Of a stretch of DNA of 64,000 nt, positions 16,418 to 25,361 are shown piece after piece. The position numbers and the translations under genes were made by a program. Within the stretch, counting starts at the first letter, position 1, and every line of letters begins with the position of its first letter. Under the pieces are notes generated by a model. It saw only the letters and a program-made list of their open reading frames with translations, was not told where the DNA came from and did no database searches. Location: the NCBI RefSeq assembly GCF_036322805.1, contig NZ_AP027272.1:248001-312000 (forward strand). The letters run 5' to 3'. This DNA comes from Planctobacterium marinum (GTDB lineage Bacteria; Pseudomonadota; Gammaproteobacteria; Enterobacterales; Alteromonadaceae).

Positions 16418-18151
16418 GGTTTGCTGTGGCATTGCATTGGCAAGCTTACCCGGCTCAAACGGTAACAGTCCTTTTCCGTACAGAGGATCGAAGCCTTCTT
16501 CGCCTAGATCAAGGCAATTGTCCAGTGCTAATTCCACCCACTTAATTCCCTCTTTTTGCGAAGGTAGTTGGCTGGCAATCCAGGCGGAGACAAAAGGAGC
16601 AGCCATTGAGGTACCGGATTGTGGAATTGTACTGTTTTCTTGGCCAGCAGCCAGAATGTTTACTCCGTAAGCTGCCACGTCAATGTGATTACCTCGGACG
16701 GCTTTCTTATAAATTTTGTTGTTAAGATCGACTGCCGTCACTGCGACAGCGCAACTATATCCGGCCGGATACATGGGTTTAGAGAAAGGACCTTCGTTGC
16801 CTGCTGCTGCAACGATAATCACACCTTTTTGGCACAATTGCTCGATACCTTTTTCCAACAGGCGGTTTGGTGGCCCCGCTAAACTCATATTGATGACTTT
16901 GATATCTTGCTGCACCAGCCAGTTTAATCCCCGCAACAGACTCAGAGCGGTAGTGATGGATTGGCTGCCTTTTGCTTCCACAAAAACCGATGCATTAAAG
17001 AGTTCTACTTGTTTGAGAATGCCTTGATATTGTGGTCCCTTGCCAGAGAGTACGGAAGCTACGGCTGTACCATGGGTAAACACCGGTGATTGATTATCTT
17101 GAGTAAAATGCTGTTGCGTAATCATTACGTCTTTTAACAAACTGTGCTCAAGGTTGATGGCGGTATCTACCATACCGATTTTGGTGCCTTGTCCCGGCAG
17201 CGATAGTAGCTCACCCGGTGAAATGCCGTCTACTGAGGTATCACTGGCTTCACTAGCATTGGTGTATATGTTGCTGTAGATGTGATTCAGATCCAGTACT
17301 GCGTCATGCTTATCTAGTTTCTTCATCACCAGTTGATAATCGTTGTGCAAGTCGTACGTAGCAGGCGCTTTGACACTCGCAATAATACTGCCAAAAGACT
17401 CAAGGTGTTCTTCATTGCTGAATTCATAGCCTTCTTTTTCTAGTGCAGATTTTGCATCAACATCAGCCATGATGACCCATTCATTTGTCCAAACGCGCTG
17501 TTCGTCGATGCCTTTTAACACCGCGGTATCATTCTCAATCGCGTGCAGTGTCTGCTCAAATTGCAAGTCGGAAAAGGCGATGTTGAGATCTTGTTCAGCG
17601 AAACTGTCCTCTAATTGCTCTTCCAGAGCATCTTCCGACTGCTCCGTGCCTTCTTCTACTTCGTCATTACTTTTGTCCCCAGTGTCTGTTTGACCATTTG
17701 GGTCAAAGCTGCCAAGTCCGTCGCCCAGAGAATCGTTTGTTTCACTCTCTGGATCGGGCTCTTCAGGCGTAGGGCGGGTAGGAATATCTGCGTCGCGGTT
17801 GGATTCAGCATTTCTGTCCAAAACTCGGGCTTCAAGTACTTTTTCCAGCTGACGCTCTGTTGACAACAGTGCATCTCTTTCCAACAGGATGATGCTATTT
17901 TTCTGTGCCTCTTCTTCCGACAGTCGTCCGGCCATCGCTGCCGCACGCAGTACTTGCCTGTCCAGCATGCGCTCTGTCATTAATTCAGCACGACGTTCGG
18001 CGCTACGCTCATTGGCCTGTGCGAAGGAGAAACTAAACAGCGTCACGCAAACTACGGCAAAACCAAACAGACACTGATAAACCCGCAGTATCATTATTGC
18101 TTGCTTGTGTTTGATGATATTTTGCACTGCCGCACCTTTAAACAAATTCAT
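16400..18151 (-). CDS. Exported S8 (subtilisin-like) serine peptidase
   Basis: 583 residues; ATG at 18151 with AGGTAAGTC upstream. A signal/anchor segment is at about 20-46. A highly charged helical stretch (47-118, Arg/Glu-rich) and a Pro/acidic linker (119-185) follow. Next is a propeptide-like module (about 215-290, VWTNEWVIMADVDAKSALEKEG, with the alternating pattern of I9-like inhibitors). The catalytic triad is D329 (IGMVDTAI), H360 (FTHGTAVAS) and S515 (SGTSMAAP), with oxyanion N452 in AAAGNEG. It is divergent from an ECF sigma/anti-sigma operon and convergent with an outer-membrane protein. A role in envelope signalling is possible but inferred. Confidence 0.9.
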   Translation of the reverse strand: MNLFKGAAVQNIIKHKQAIMILRVYQCLFGFAVVCVTLFSFSFAQANERSAERRAELMTERMLDRQVLRAAAMAGRLSEEEAQKNSIILLERDALLSTERQLEKVLEARVLDRNAESNRDADIPTRPTPEEPDPESETNDSLGDGLGSFDPNGQTDTGDKSNDEVEEGTEQSEDALEEQLEDSFAEQDLNIAFSDLQFEQTLHAIENDTAVLKGIDEQRVWTNEWVIMADVDAKSALEKEGYEFSNEEHLESFGSIIASVKAPATYDLHNDYQLVMKKLDKHDAVLDLNHIYSNIYTNASEASDTSVDGISPGELLSLPGQGTKIGMVDTAINLEHSLLKDVMITQQHFTQDNQSPVFTHGTAVASVLSGKGPQYQGILKQVELFNASVFVEAKGSQSITTALSLLRGLNWLVQQDIKVINMSLAGPPNRLLEKGIEQLCQKGVIIVAAAGNEGPFSKPMYPAGYSCAVAVTAVDLNNKIYKKAVRGNHIDVAAYGVNILAAGQENSTIPQSGTSMAAPFVSAWIASQLPSQKEGIKWVELALDNCLDLGEEGFDPLYGKGLLPFEPGKLANAMPQQTSKAIL

Positions 18152-18241
18152 GACTTACCTGTCATTTTACATTAACTTAATACTTTATGACGGTTGAGAA
18201 TTGTGATTTATTTCACTATTACGCCATTATGGTGAACTATT

Positions 18242-18270
18242 TTGACATATGGCGCTTGGTACTTTATACA
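18242..18270 (+). promoter_or_regulatory. Sigma-70-like promoter for the ECF sigma operon
   Basis: TTGACA (18242-18247), a 17-bp spacer, then TATACA (18265-18270). This predicts a transcript start near 18277 and a leader of about 60 nt before the sigma factor ATG. It looks like a housekeeping promoter rather than an ECF GAAC-type one. Confidence 0.7.
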
Positions 18271-18335
18271 GCAAGTCTCAAAAATATTTTGGAATAAATT
18301 GTAATCGTGTCACGTTTTACTCACAGAAGGTCAGG

Positions 18336-18833
18336 ATGAATTATTCAGCTGATGAACTTAAAAGGATTTTGGTAGACGAGCTACCAAGGGTGCGGCGTTT
18401 TGCCTACTCCCTAACTGGAAACAAAGCAGATGCTGATGACCTGGTGCAAAACCTGGTGCTCAAATTGCTGCAGAAAGGCCTGTCAAAAGAGGTTTCTGTG
18501 GTCCCTTGGATACTCAGGGTTTGCAAAAATATTTGGTTGGACGAAATTCGTTCTCGTGATGTCAGGGTTAAAGCCGTAATTGAAAATAAGATCCCCGGTA
18601 TGGAACGTGATTTCACTGAGGGCGAACAGGAAAATAGATACACGCTTGATCAGGTACTGGCTGTACTTGATGAAATGAGTGATGAACAACGGATGATCAT
18701 AAGTTTAGTGATCATTGAAGGATTTAGTTACGCCGAGGCGGCCGATGTATTGGAAGTGCCCCAAGGAGCGGTTATGAGTCGCCTTTCCAGAGCTAGAAAG
18801 AAAATGCTGGAGTTGATAGAGAGCAAGGTGTGA
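18336..18833 (+). CDS. ECF RNA polymerase sigma factor
   Basis: 165 residues from the ATG at 18336 (AAGGTCAGG just upstream). Region 2 is VRRFAYSLTGNKADADDLVQNLVLKLLQK (the usual DAEDLxQ is here DADDLVQ), with VVPWILRVCKNIWLDEIRSRD for 2.3-2.4. Region 4 is LDEMSDEQRMIISLVIIEGFSYAEAADVLEVPQGAVMSRLSRARKKM, a clean helix-turn-helix. There is no region 3, as expected for ECF factors. The gene starts an operon with an anti-sigma factor 9 nt downstream and is divergent from the subtilisin gene. Confidence 0.93.
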   Translation: MNYSADELKRILVDELPRVRRFAYSLTGNKADADDLVQNLVLKLLQKGLSKEVSVVPWILRVCKNIWLDEIRSRDVRVKAVIENKIPGMERDFTEGEQENRYTLDQVLAVLDEMSDEQRMIISLVIIEGFSYAEAADVLEVPQGAVMSRLSRARKKMLELIESKV

Positions 18834-18842
18834 GTAAGTAAC

Positions 18843-19523
18843 ATGAAGCAAGACGATTATGATTTATTATCACAATTCATTGACGGTGAATTGGATACTG
18901 CAGAAGCAACTGAAGTCAAGCGTAGATTATTGGCAGAGCCTGAACTGAATGAGCTTTATCAGCAATTAAAACAGCTTAACGACAGTGTAAAAACCGTAAT
19001 ACCAGACTTCCTCAATGAACCATTGAGTGATGAATTGAAGCAATTGCTGAAACAGACTTCGCCAGCTCAGACCAATGAGTCTGATGCTATGTGGCGTCGC
19101 TTTTTGCCCATGGCCGCCTCGATTGCGCTGGTTTTTGTTATGGGATACGCGTTTATCAGTCAGCCCTTTCAAGGTAACGGTATGACTATCAAAGGAAGTA
19201 TGCTGAGTAAAGTCGCCGATGATGAAAATTGGCTATCGGAAAATGGCACTGAAGTAGTGGTGGTACAAAGTTATCAAAGTGCGGCACAGAGTCTGTGTCG
19301 TGAGTATTACGCCAGAGCAGATAATAAAGTTGAGCACGGAGTCAGTTGCTATGAACAAGGACAATGGCAAAAACAAGTATTTGCCATAAAAGACAACGAT
19401 AGCGAGCAATATTATGTAACGGCATCCAGCAGCTATAATGATGTAGAGCAATTTGTTGTGGATAACCACCTTCTGCCGCTCACTGAAAACAAGGCTCATG
19501 AATTGCTGGAAAAGCTAGACTAG
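18843..19523 (+). CDS. Membrane-bound anti-sigma factor
   Basis: 226 residues. The cytoplasmic N-terminus (YDLLSQFIDGELDTAEATEVKRRLLAEPELNELYQQL) is the helical sigma-binding module of RseA/RsiW-like anti-sigma factors. The zinc-binding HxxxCxxC of ZAS proteins is absent. One TM helix (about 88-105, FLPMAASIALVFVMGYAF) leads to a periplasmic domain of about 120 residues carrying two cysteines (SLCREYY and VSCYEQG) that could form a disulfide. It follows the sigma gene by 9 nt. Release of sigma by proteolysis is usual in such pairs; the trigger here is unknown. Confidence 0.88.
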   Translation: MKQDDYDLLSQFIDGELDTAEATEVKRRLLAEPELNELYQQLKQLNDSVKTVIPDFLNEPLSDELKQLLKQTSPAQTNESDAMWRRFLPMAASIALVFVMGYAFISQPFQGNGMTIKGSMLSKVADDENWLSENGTEVVVVQSYQSAAQSLCREYYARADNKVEHGVSCYEQGQWQKQVFAIKDNDSEQYYVTASSSYNDVEQFVVDNHLLPLTENKAHELLEKLD

Positions 19524-19713
19524 GATCAGGCTTTTTCCTTGGTAAATTTTATTCTACTAAATTAGTTTAATCCTTGAGGTTCACCAAAAAATAGCTCTAA
19601 TCCCGCCTTTTCGTATGCGTTTTTTGCTATATACTTGATTCTAAAAGTACAAATAATTGCAGGCTATATAAACTCATAGTTGCCAGTGGCGCATTTAGGT
19701 AAGGATAACGGAA

Positions 19714-21363
19714 TTGCTAGATATTCCAGCCCCTCGACGAGTCAGTGAGCTGACCGCTCTGATAATTGATGAAGATCCGCTCGTTCATGAACTCATTAAG
19801 AGTGCCATGTTGGAAATTGGTATCTCTAAGATTGCTACGGCACAAAATGCCTATTATGCCGTAAGGCGCTGTGAACAAACGCGTTTTGACATCGTCCTTA
19901 TTTCCTTTAACGTGCAAAGTGACAAAGACGGATTCCATCTGTTGGAAGAGTTAAAGTTTAAAGGCTATGTCACTAAAGCCACTACCGTAATCTTTTTAAG
20001 CGCAGAAACTGCCCCTGAGTTAGTGCATTGCGTGGTGGAAATGCAACCCAATGATTTTTGGGTTAAACCACTGGATAGAAATCGAGTTGAAAACCGTTTG
20101 CGCCATATATTTGAGGTGCGTAAACGCCTGCATCGCTTATATTATTGTGTTGATACCGAAAACTACAGCTCGGCAATTTACCTGGCCGATGAACTGCTGA
20201 AGCGCAATGAGTTAGCTCACTACTTTCCCAATATCAAACGGGTGAAAGGTGAGTGCTTATTCAAGCTGTTTGAGTTTGCCGAGGCGCAGAAGTATTACGA
20301 AGAGTTGCAGCACGAATATAAATACGGTTGGGTGTCTATCGGTTTGTTACGGGCCATGTTAGCGCAAGACAAACTGGAAGAGGCCGAACCCAAAATTAAA
20401 GAGCTCAAAGAGCGCGAAGACACCCGCTTTTTGGTGTATGACGTGTTGGCTCATTATTTTATTGAGCATGAAGATTACAAAAATGCTTATGAAGAGATAA
20501 AAACTGCCACTCAACTGGCTCCCAGAAACATTGAGCGAAACCGGAAATCCTGTGATCTGGCAAGGCTTAACCACGATCGCAAGGGACAATATCTGTCGGC
20601 ACAAAATGTGGCTAAGTATGCCAGAAACTCCATCCATGACAGCCCTGACTTGCGTTTAAACGTGGTGCGAACCGGGATTGATTTGGCCACCACTCTCACT
20701 GCAGGTGAAGCGAGAACACTGTACGTAAAAATAGAACGTATGATGCGCGAACTTGAAGCGGAATTTGGCAAACAATTAGAAGAACCTTTGACCGTGGTCA
20801 AAGTCAGGCTTTTATGTGTCAGGCAGAATAAAAAAGAAGCCGAGAAGCTGTTGAAAGACAAGGTTTCGCAAGAAGCTAATGGCTCCATTGACGAAAACCT
20901 GGAAAAAGTTAAAGCTTTCCACGAGTTGGGGATGCGAGAAGAGAGCCTCAAATTGCTCGAAGAGGTGAAAAAACAAATCGGTGGCGACTCTTGGTCTGGA
21001 CGTGTTGTCAGTGAGTACATTGAACAGGAAAAAATCGAACGCAAGGAAATTCACTTCACGGCGAAAGAACTGGGTGAAATGGCTAAAACCCACTTCAAAG
21101 AAAAGCGCTTTAAGCCAGCATACGCAAATTTAACCCAAGCTTTTAAGTTATCGCCCAACAATCCGCAACTAGCGATGAGCCTGTTGCGCTTGCTCACAGC
21201 AATGGTGGAGCAAGAAAAAGATACTCTGGATGAGCACCAACAATCATTGGCTTGCGAATGCGCTGCTATTCTGGCAGCGAGTGACATGGAAAATGACACA
21301 AAGCAAAAATTAGAAATGTTTGCCAAAATATTAAAAATTGATCTGGCTAATTTGAGTCTTTAA
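19714..21363 (+). CDS. Receiver-TPR protein with Ser in place of the phosphoacceptor Asp
   Basis: 549 residues from a TTG start with AAGGA 8 nt upstream. Residues 13-130 are a response-regulator receiver: acidic cluster D19/E20/D21 in LIIDEDP, conserved Lys K118 in FWVKPLD. In the phosphorylation strand the expected Asp is S64 (FDIVLISFNVQSDKDG). It is followed by helical repeats to the end, recognisable as TPR-like units (AIYLADELLKRN, AEAQKYYEELQ, AYEEIKTATQLAP, AYANLTQAFKLSPNNP). Receiver-TPR proteins of this kind are common in gamma-proteobacteria and work in protein-protein interaction. Here phosphorylation is probably lost. There is no DNA-binding or enzymatic output domain. Confidence 0.82.
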   Translation: MLDIPAPRRVSELTALIIDEDPLVHELIKSAMLEIGISKIATAQNAYYAVRRCEQTRFDIVLISFNVQSDKDGFHLLEELKFKGYVTKATTVIFLSAETAPELVHCVVEMQPNDFWVKPLDRNRVENRLRHIFEVRKRLHRLYYCVDTENYSSAIYLADELLKRNELAHYFPNIKRVKGECLFKLFEFAEAQKYYEELQHEYKYGWVSIGLLRAMLAQDKLEEAEPKIKELKEREDTRFLVYDVLAHYFIEHEDYKNAYEEIKTATQLAPRNIERNRKSCDLARLNHDRKGQYLSAQNVAKYARNSIHDSPDLRLNVVRTGIDLATTLTAGEARTLYVKIERMMRELEAEFGKQLEEPLTVVKVRLLCVRQNKKEAEKLLKDKVSQEANGSIDENLEKVKAFHELGMREESLKLLEEVKKQIGGDSWSGRVVSEYIEQEKIERKEIHFTAKELGEMAKTHFKEKRFKPAYANLTQAFKLSPNNPQLAMSLLRLLTAMVEQEKDTLDEHQQSLACECAAILAASDMENDTKQKLEMFAKILKIDLANLSL

Positions 21364-21406
21364 CACACTGGCTACAATTAAGAAAAACAAGTAAATAGAG
21401 GACCTT

Positions 21407-21871
21407 ATGACCCGCCTTGCTAAATTAACCGCAGCGACCATGCTGACTATCTCCGCTTTTGGCGCTTATGCTGCAGGCGATGCAAAACACTATCCAGGGT
21501 TTTTTTTCGGAGCGACTCATGTAGACAGTGAGACTGATGCCACCTTTGGGATTGAATACGAATACAAACTGTCTACCGAATTTGGTGTAGGTGGTGTTTG
21601 GGAAAGAACCAAAGATGCACACCATGGGGACGGCGTAAATGTTTGGGTCGGTTCGTTTTTTTATCACCCTGATGAGCACTGGCGTTTGGGTATTGGTTTT
21701 GGAGAAGAGCGCGTTGGTGGTTACAAAACCAAACACCACGATTTAATGCGTTTAAGTGCCGCTTATGAGTACCACCTTGAAAACATCATAGTAGCGCCTG
21801 AATTGGCAGTGGATTTTATTGGTGATGAAGAAGCCACACTTGCAGGCGTATCCATACTTTATCCGTTTTAA
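21407..21871 (+). CDS. Small outer-membrane beta-barrel-like protein
   Basis: 154 residues with a signal peptide cleaved after about residue 22 (ISAFGAYAAG). The mature part consists of short alternating strands (FGIEYEYKLSTEFGVGGVWERT, NVWVGSFFYHP, WRLGIGFGEERVGGYKTKHH, LMRLSAAYEYHLE) and ends ILYPF with the C-terminal Phe typical of Bam substrates. The size fits an 8-strand barrel (OmpW/OmpA-like or porin_OMP family). It is His-rich at several turns. GAGGACCTT precedes the ATG. No specific function is recognised. Confidence 0.65.
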   Translation: MTRLAKLTAATMLTISAFGAYAAGDAKHYPGFFFGATHVDSETDATFGIEYEYKLSTEFGVGGVWERTKDAHHGDGVNVWVGSFFYHPDEHWRLGIGFGEERVGGYKTKHHDLMRLSAAYEYHLENIIVAPELAVDFIGDEEATLAGVSILYPF

Positions 21872-21886
21872 CTATTCGATTTGAGC

Positions 21887-21912
21887 TGCACTGCCTGGCG
21901 CCAGGCGGTGCA
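21887..21912. terminator. 26-nt near-perfect inverted repeat between convergent genes
   Basis: Thirteen-base arms that are complementary except for one T/G wobble, centred on GGCGCC. As RNA it folds to a very stable GC-rich hairpin on either strand. It sits between the two small outer-membrane protein genes, with no U tract. Confidence 0.6.
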
Positions 21913-21933
21913 CCACATAATACATTGCCTGAT

Positions 21934-22659
21934 TTAGAAGGACTTGTTGAAGCGCAAGCCGAAGTTGTGGTCTCGTCCTTGGCTTGTAACGCCGGCTAGA
22001 TAACGTGCTTCGTATTTAAAGCCCGCAATTGTGCCGCCTATCATTGGGCCTATCTGATGAGTTTGTTGGTTGAAATCGTCAAAATCACCCAATTTCCCGT
22101 ACTCATTGAACATCTCAAGTCCAATCTTTAGGCCATTATCCAGTTTTTTGCTTAGACTCGAGCGAGTAGAGATGCCTACACCGGGGTCAGCGCCGTCACT
22201 GTTAAATTGTCTGCTGCCGATCAGTATGGCTCGTATTCTGTAGCCACCTTCTAAATCCCATTGATTTGTCCAGTTAACGGCAAACTCTTCAGCTCTGCTC
22301 CCTCTTCGAGTTCGAAGGTCAAAGCGAACACCGCTTGACCAGTTGTCTGAGTCAGTCGCTTTCTTAAAGTTGTAAAGTAGCTCGCCTCTAAAATAGTCAT
22401 ATTGGAAGTCACCACGGTCCCGCATTTGCAGAATCAATCTGCCTCGCAATCTGTCTGAAAAAGCGTGCTGGTAATGCAATCGCGTTGCCCAGTAGTCTTC
22501 GTCACCATCGTCATCGGCTGGCGTGTATGCAAGACGCAATTGCATGCTTTTTTCACCTTCCTTGACATTTGGCCCATGTACCCCAGAAGTGTTTGCATGG
22601 GAATGGAAAGACAGAACGCTAGTAAGCAGCCCAATCAGTGCAATTGTTTTTATCTTCAT
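21934..22659 (-). CDS. Predicted outer-membrane beta-barrel protein
   Basis: 241 residues with signal peptide MKIKTIALIGLLTSVLSFHSHA (cleavage about 22). The mature chain alternates in about ten amphipathic strands (SMQLRLAYTPADDD, WATRLHYQHAF, RLRGRLILQMRDRGDFQYDYFRGELLYNF, SSGVRFDLRTRRG, RIRAILIGSRQF) and ends LRFNKSF with a terminal Phe. It resembles the copper-resistance/oxygen-insensitive MtrB-like or DUF-type barrels only in general features, so I assign no family. It converges on another small barrel gene. Confidence 0.62.
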   Translation of the reverse strand: MKIKTIALIGLLTSVLSFHSHANTSGVHGPNVKEGEKSMQLRLAYTPADDDGDEDYWATRLHYQHAFSDRLRGRLILQMRDRGDFQYDYFRGELLYNFKKATDSDNWSSGVRFDLRTRRGSRAEEFAVNWTNQWDLEGGYRIRAILIGSRQFNSDGADPGVGISTRSSLSKKLDNGLKIGLEMFNEYGKLGDFDDFNQQTHQIGPMIGGTIAGFKYEARYLAGVTSQGRDHNFGLRFNKSF

Positions 22660-22873
22660 ATGGTCTTAAATCCTGAAAATCTGGTAAACCTTTACGTTTG
22701 ATGGTGGCAATTCGATCAACACCTGTAGTGTAGTCTATGTTACAGGCTGCAAATTGTATTGCCCTTGATTTAAAGCTTTGATGTTGGGGAGGAGAAAAAA
22801 TATAAAAGGCCACTGCTTTCAATTTATTTCGAAGTTTGGCAATGGCTTTTTCGATATAGCAGAGCCAAAACGA

Positions 22874-23293
22874 TTAGCGGCTGGCTAACACCAGTCTGTC
22901 AAGGCAACCTAGCCATGCTTGATGATGCAGCACTTTATCTTCTTCGTCATCAAAGCCTGAGTGGATGAGTTGAATGTTGGTGGTTCGCGCATCGACGTCG
23001 TCAAACAATACTTCTACCTCACTGAGGTGTGGTTCTCCCACCCATTGCCACGAGAATTGTAGTCTGGTGTTTGGTTGAATATCCATGTATTCACCCATCA
23101 AAATGTGGGATTCACCGGCGACGTCGTAAAGATGAAAGCGAAACTTCCCGCCCACGCGAAAATCTGACATGATTTGTCCGATGACGAGATCGTTTAGATT
23201 AAACCAGTTGATTAACTTTTTCGGTTCGTGCCATGCAGAGAACAAATTATCGACGTTGTCGTTAAACGTCCCTTCTAGCGCAAAATGCAACAT
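22874..23293 (-). CDS. SRPBCC/AHSA1-family protein
   Basis: 139 residues with the START-like fold pattern of activator-of-Hsp90 homologues (AHSA1): LFSAWHEPKKLINWFNLN near the start, a central VGGKFRFHLYDVAGESHILMGEYMDIQPNTRLQFSWQW sheet, and a C-terminal helix DKVLHHQAWLGCLDRLVLA. These proteins carry a hydrophobic cavity for lipids or small molecules, and most bacterial members have no known role. The N-terminal F-x-A-W-x-x-P spacing is characteristic. It is divergent from the hydroxyacid dehydrogenase gene (167-nt spacer). Confidence 0.82.
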   Translation of the reverse strand: MLHFALEGTFNDNVDNLFSAWHEPKKLINWFNLNDLVIGQIMSDFRVGGKFRFHLYDVAGESHILMGEYMDIQPNTRLQFSWQWVGEPHLSEVEVLFDDVDARTTNIQLIHSGFDDEEDKVLHHQAWLGCLDRLVLASR

Positions 23294-23460
23294 GTTTTAC
23301 TGCTCTTTTTTCTTTGTGCAAATTATCAATGAGATAGAGCCGATAAACAAGCAAGGTTTATGGGCATTTGTGAATTGTTATACATTTTTTACCCGTTGTC
23401 TGCGAGCGCAGTATAACCAGTAGTGTAAACACTAAGATCAAAGCAGGAAAATATAAAACT

Positions 23461-24405
23461 GTGTTAATAGCTTATGTTCCTAACAAAAACACCCAATCGG
23501 CGCAGTCATGGCTAAATGCATTCAGCACAGCAATGCCTGAGCATCAGTTTAAGGTGCTATCAGAGTTGAGTGACAGCGAAAAGTCGAAAATAGAGGTGGC
23601 GATAGTGGCTAATACCGAAAACACCGACTTTACTCAGTTACCTCACCTTAAATGGGTGCAAAGTACTTGGGCCGGAGTGGAGAATTTATTGGATTGTAAA
23701 TCACTGCTGGATGTTCCAATTGTCAGACTACAAGATCCGACACTGGCAAATACCATGGCCGATAGCGTTTTATGTTGGGTGATGAATTGTCAACGCCACA
23801 ATCCGTTGTATGCCAGACAACAAAAAACAGGTCATTGGCAGTCTCACCCGGTAAAGCCGAATCAGGAGTTTGAGATACTGTTGCTAGGGGCTGGCAATAT
23901 GGGCATGACAGCGGCCAGGCGACTGCAAGAGCAAGGCTACAAACTCTCTATTTGGGCAAGAACAACACGTGATAGCATATCCGACGATGTGATTTTTTAC
24001 AGTGACCGGGAAGGGCTGCGCGCTGCACTGCAGCGCGCAGACGTGGTTGTTGCGTTGTTACCTCATACCCCCGATACACGATTTCTACTCGATGACGAAA
24101 CTTTATCCTGGTGCAAACCCGGTGCTTATTTAATTAATTTCGGGCGAGGTTCTGCCATTAAAACCTCGGCTTTACTCACTCATCTTGAACGCAGTGAGTT
24201 AGCCCATGCGGTATTGGATGTTTTTGACGTAGAGCCATTGCCGCAGGACCATCCCTTCTGGCATCATCCTAAAGTAACGGTGCTACCCCATATAGCAGCA
24301 CCTACAAACCCCCAATCCGCAACCTTGGTAATTAAAAAGAATTTGTCGAATTACATTTCCTTCGGCCAAATACCCAAGGCCGTTGATATTAAACGGGGGT
24401 ATTAG
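23461..24405 (+). CDS. D-isomer 2-hydroxyacid dehydrogenase, GhrA-like
   Basis: 314 residues from a GTG start. The NAD(P)-binding site is LLLGAGNMGMTAARRL (about 140-155). The catalytic residues are Arg in NFGRGSAI, Glu in DVFDVEPLP, and His in LPHIAAPT, all intact. Overall length and the substrate-domain segment LKWVQSTWAGVE fit the glyoxylate/hydroxypyruvate reductase A branch. The enzyme would reduce glyoxylate, hydroxypyruvate or related 2-oxoacids in the cytoplasm. It is followed after 23 nt by a glutamine amidotransferase-like gene, so a two-gene operon is likely. Confidence 0.88.
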   Translation: MLIAYVPNKNTQSAQSWLNAFSTAMPEHQFKVLSELSDSEKSKIEVAIVANTENTDFTQLPHLKWVQSTWAGVENLLDCKSLLDVPIVRLQDPTLANTMADSVLCWVMNCQRHNPLYARQQKTGHWQSHPVKPNQEFEILLLGAGNMGMTAARRLQEQGYKLSIWARTTRDSISDDVIFYSDREGLRAALQRADVVVALLPHTPDTRFLLDDETLSWCKPGAYLINFGRGSAIKTSALLTHLERSELAHAVLDVFDVEPLPQDHPFWHHPKVTVLPHIAAPTNPQSATLVIKKNLSNYISFGQIPKAVDIKRGY

Positions 24406-24428
24406 CCTCGGCGAGGAGACCAAAGGCC

Positions 24429-25163
24429 ATGAACACAAGACAACATTTAAAACTGCTATTGGTACAGATAAGAGATAAGCCTCAAGTGCGCGAAGAGGAG
24501 TTTGATAGTTTTGTGCGTTTTGCGGATATCAATAGAGCTCAGCTTGAGGTGTTGAATGTCTTTGACAGGCCAAGGTTTTCGCCAGAGCTGGTTGAGCAAT
24601 ACGATGCCGTGATCGTTGGTGGAGCCAGCGAAGCTAGTGTACTGGAACCCGAGGTTTACCCTTTTGTGCCAGATTGTGTGCGCTTACTTCAGTATTGCCG
24701 GCAAATTGGAAAACCCGTATTTGCGTCCTGTTTTGGCTTTCAATTAGCGGTGTTAGCGATGGGAGGGGAAATAGTCAGAGATGAACGGGATTTTGAAATT
24801 GGCACCTTGCCCATTTCTCTCACTGAAGCGGCCGGCACGGATCCACTATTCAGTGGCATACCGGATCCATTTTATGCTGTAAGTGTGCATCGAGAACGCG
24901 CCCCGCAACTGCCCGCCGAATGCGAGCTTTTGGCCTTTACTGAAGCCTGTCCCCATGCTTTTAAAGTAAGCGGTTTGCCCTTTTGGGCATTTCAGTTTCA
25001 TCCGGAAGTAGATAAAGATATTCTGATTGAACGCTTGTCGGTGTTTCGCACTCAATATACACAAGATACCGAGCATTTTAATCAGGTTATTGCTCAAGCT
25101 AAGGAAACGCCATGGTCCAATGGTTTGGTAAGTAAATTTATCGATTATTTATGTTCCGGTTGA
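24429..25163 (+). CDS. Class I glutamine amidotransferase-like protein
   Basis: 244 residues, a free-standing GATase1 domain. Nucleophile C101 lies in FASCFGFQLAVLAMGG, and the His/Glu of the triad are H191 and E193 in FQFHPEVD, so the site is complete. It lacks any synthetase domain. Stand-alone members of this family (often annotated GMP synthase-like) include gamma-glutamyl hydrolases such as PuuD-like enzymes; the actual substrate is not predictable. It is read with the upstream dehydrogenase gene. Confidence 0.85.
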   Translation: MNTRQHLKLLLVQIRDKPQVREEEFDSFVRFADINRAQLEVLNVFDRPRFSPELVEQYDAVIVGGASEASVLEPEVYPFVPDCVRLLQYCRQIGKPVFASCFGFQLAVLAMGGEIVRDERDFEIGTLPISLTEAAGTDPLFSGIPDPFYAVSVHRERAPQLPAECELLAFTEACPHAFKVSGLPFWAFQFHPEVDKDILIERLSVFRTQYTQDTEHFNQVIAQAKETPWSNGLVSKFIDYLCSG

Positions 25164-25361
25164 AAAGATTGGAAACAGAAGGCTGTCACCAATAAGCCCT
25201 AATATTCTGGTAAATTCCAAAAATTCATCCACACTGTAAGTAGAGAAATCAAATGCCATTGGATGTGCTCACAGCATGAAGGTCGTTTGATTAAAAACAA
25301 GAACCCAAAGCATGTGGGCGGAGAGCCAGAAAAAGGCGATTTCCGTTCTGACAGGTAAGAA

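Noticed and set aside
22619-22822. 67-codon leftward ORF upstream of the 241-residue outer-membrane protein.
   Set aside because: It overlaps the start of a gene with a clear signal peptide and shows no domain or ribosome-binding site.
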